This document shows positions 63,983-64,000 of a stretch of 64,000 nt of DNA, piece by piece. A model generated the notes under the pieces. It did not search any database and was not told the DNA's origin. It was given only the letters and a program-made list of their open reading frames with translations. How positions within the stretch are numbered: position 1 is the first letter of the stretch; each line of letters opens with the position of its first letter. The DNA lies in contig NZ_AYTB01000007.1 of assembly GCF_000505545.1 (NCBI RefSeq), positions 1 through 64,000 on the forward strand, read 5' to 3'. The translations under genes and the position numbers were made by a program. The stretch comes from Kurthia huakuii LAM0618. Lineage in GTDB: Bacteria; Bacillota; Bacilli; Bacillales_A; Planococcaceae.

Positions 63983-64000
63983 ATGTTAGTTGCCTATGAT
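63983..64000 (+). CDS. Start of a gene truncated by the window end
   Basis: ATG 63983 is preceded by a very good ribosome binding site (AGGAGGTGATG) and opens MLVAYD before the window stops. In Bacillales the gene after mecA is often coiA (competence). Six residues are too few to confirm this. Confidence 0.5.

Overview
The window is a chromosomal segment of a low-GC, flagellated Gram-positive rod of the order Bacillales. Gene content and order match the Bacillus subtilis backbone in blocks: hpf-secA-prfB, comK, uvrBA-yvlB, ftsEX-minJ, yhjE-addBA, yisKL, yitS-yitU-yitV-yitW, fabH-fabF, trpS, spx-mecA. ClpB under CtsR control, ComK, an IDEAL-domain protein and the codon usage fit the Planococcaceae/Caryophanaceae (Lysinibacillus, Solibacillus or Kurthia type). 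The genus cannot be fixed from the sequence alone.

Region 1 (1-10320) is accessory. It opens with the 3' part of an IS66-type transposase. A conspicuously AT-rich operon follows that makes and attaches a legionaminic-acid-type nonulosonate to flagellin: a Maf glycosyltransferase, LegB, LegC, LegG, LegI, a FemAB/GNAT-like acyltransferase, a methyltransferase, a PtmE-like guanylyltransferase and LegF. Region 2 (10363-13207) is the flagellar filament set flaG-fliD-fliS-fliT. Region 3 (13316-19209) holds a 1780-residue secreted repeat protein of unknown function and a PilZ-like protein.

Region 4 (19288-24738) has hpf with a SigB-like promoter and a structured leader, an orphan NeuD-like acetyltransferase, secA, and prfB with its programmed +1 frameshift. 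Region 5 (24738-36870) carries comK, an IDEAL protein, LexA-boxed uvrBA, a P-loop protein, yvlB, ftsEX, a ResA-like thioredoxin, minJ with an apparent CTG start, and a TVP38-family membrane protein.

Region 6 (36883-47577) is the most remarkable. The addBA helicase-nuclease operon is present, but addA is split into three exons by two different group II introns. Intron 1 (41708-42600) has no ORF. Intron 2 (42690-45228) resembles Ll.LtrB and encodes a reverse transcriptase/maturase with an HNH endonuclease. Removing both restores one uninterrupted 1227-codon AddA frame. The introns sit directly after helicase motif II (DEYQD) and within the conserved VGDVKQ motif, separated by an 89-bp exon.

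Region 7 (47777-64000) contains yisK and yisL, a convergent degV/HAD pair, yitV and yitW, a nitronate monooxygenase, an ABC exporter pair, a CtsR-controlled ClpB lacking its N-domain, yjzD, a FapR-controlled fabH-fabF, trpS with a tryptophan T-box, spx, mecA, and the first codons of another gene. A dispersed element of about 115-132 bp with a terminator hairpin occurs twice in opposite orientation (32513-32627 and 49189-49320). I saw no rRNA genes, tRNA genes, CRISPR arrays or prophage modules.
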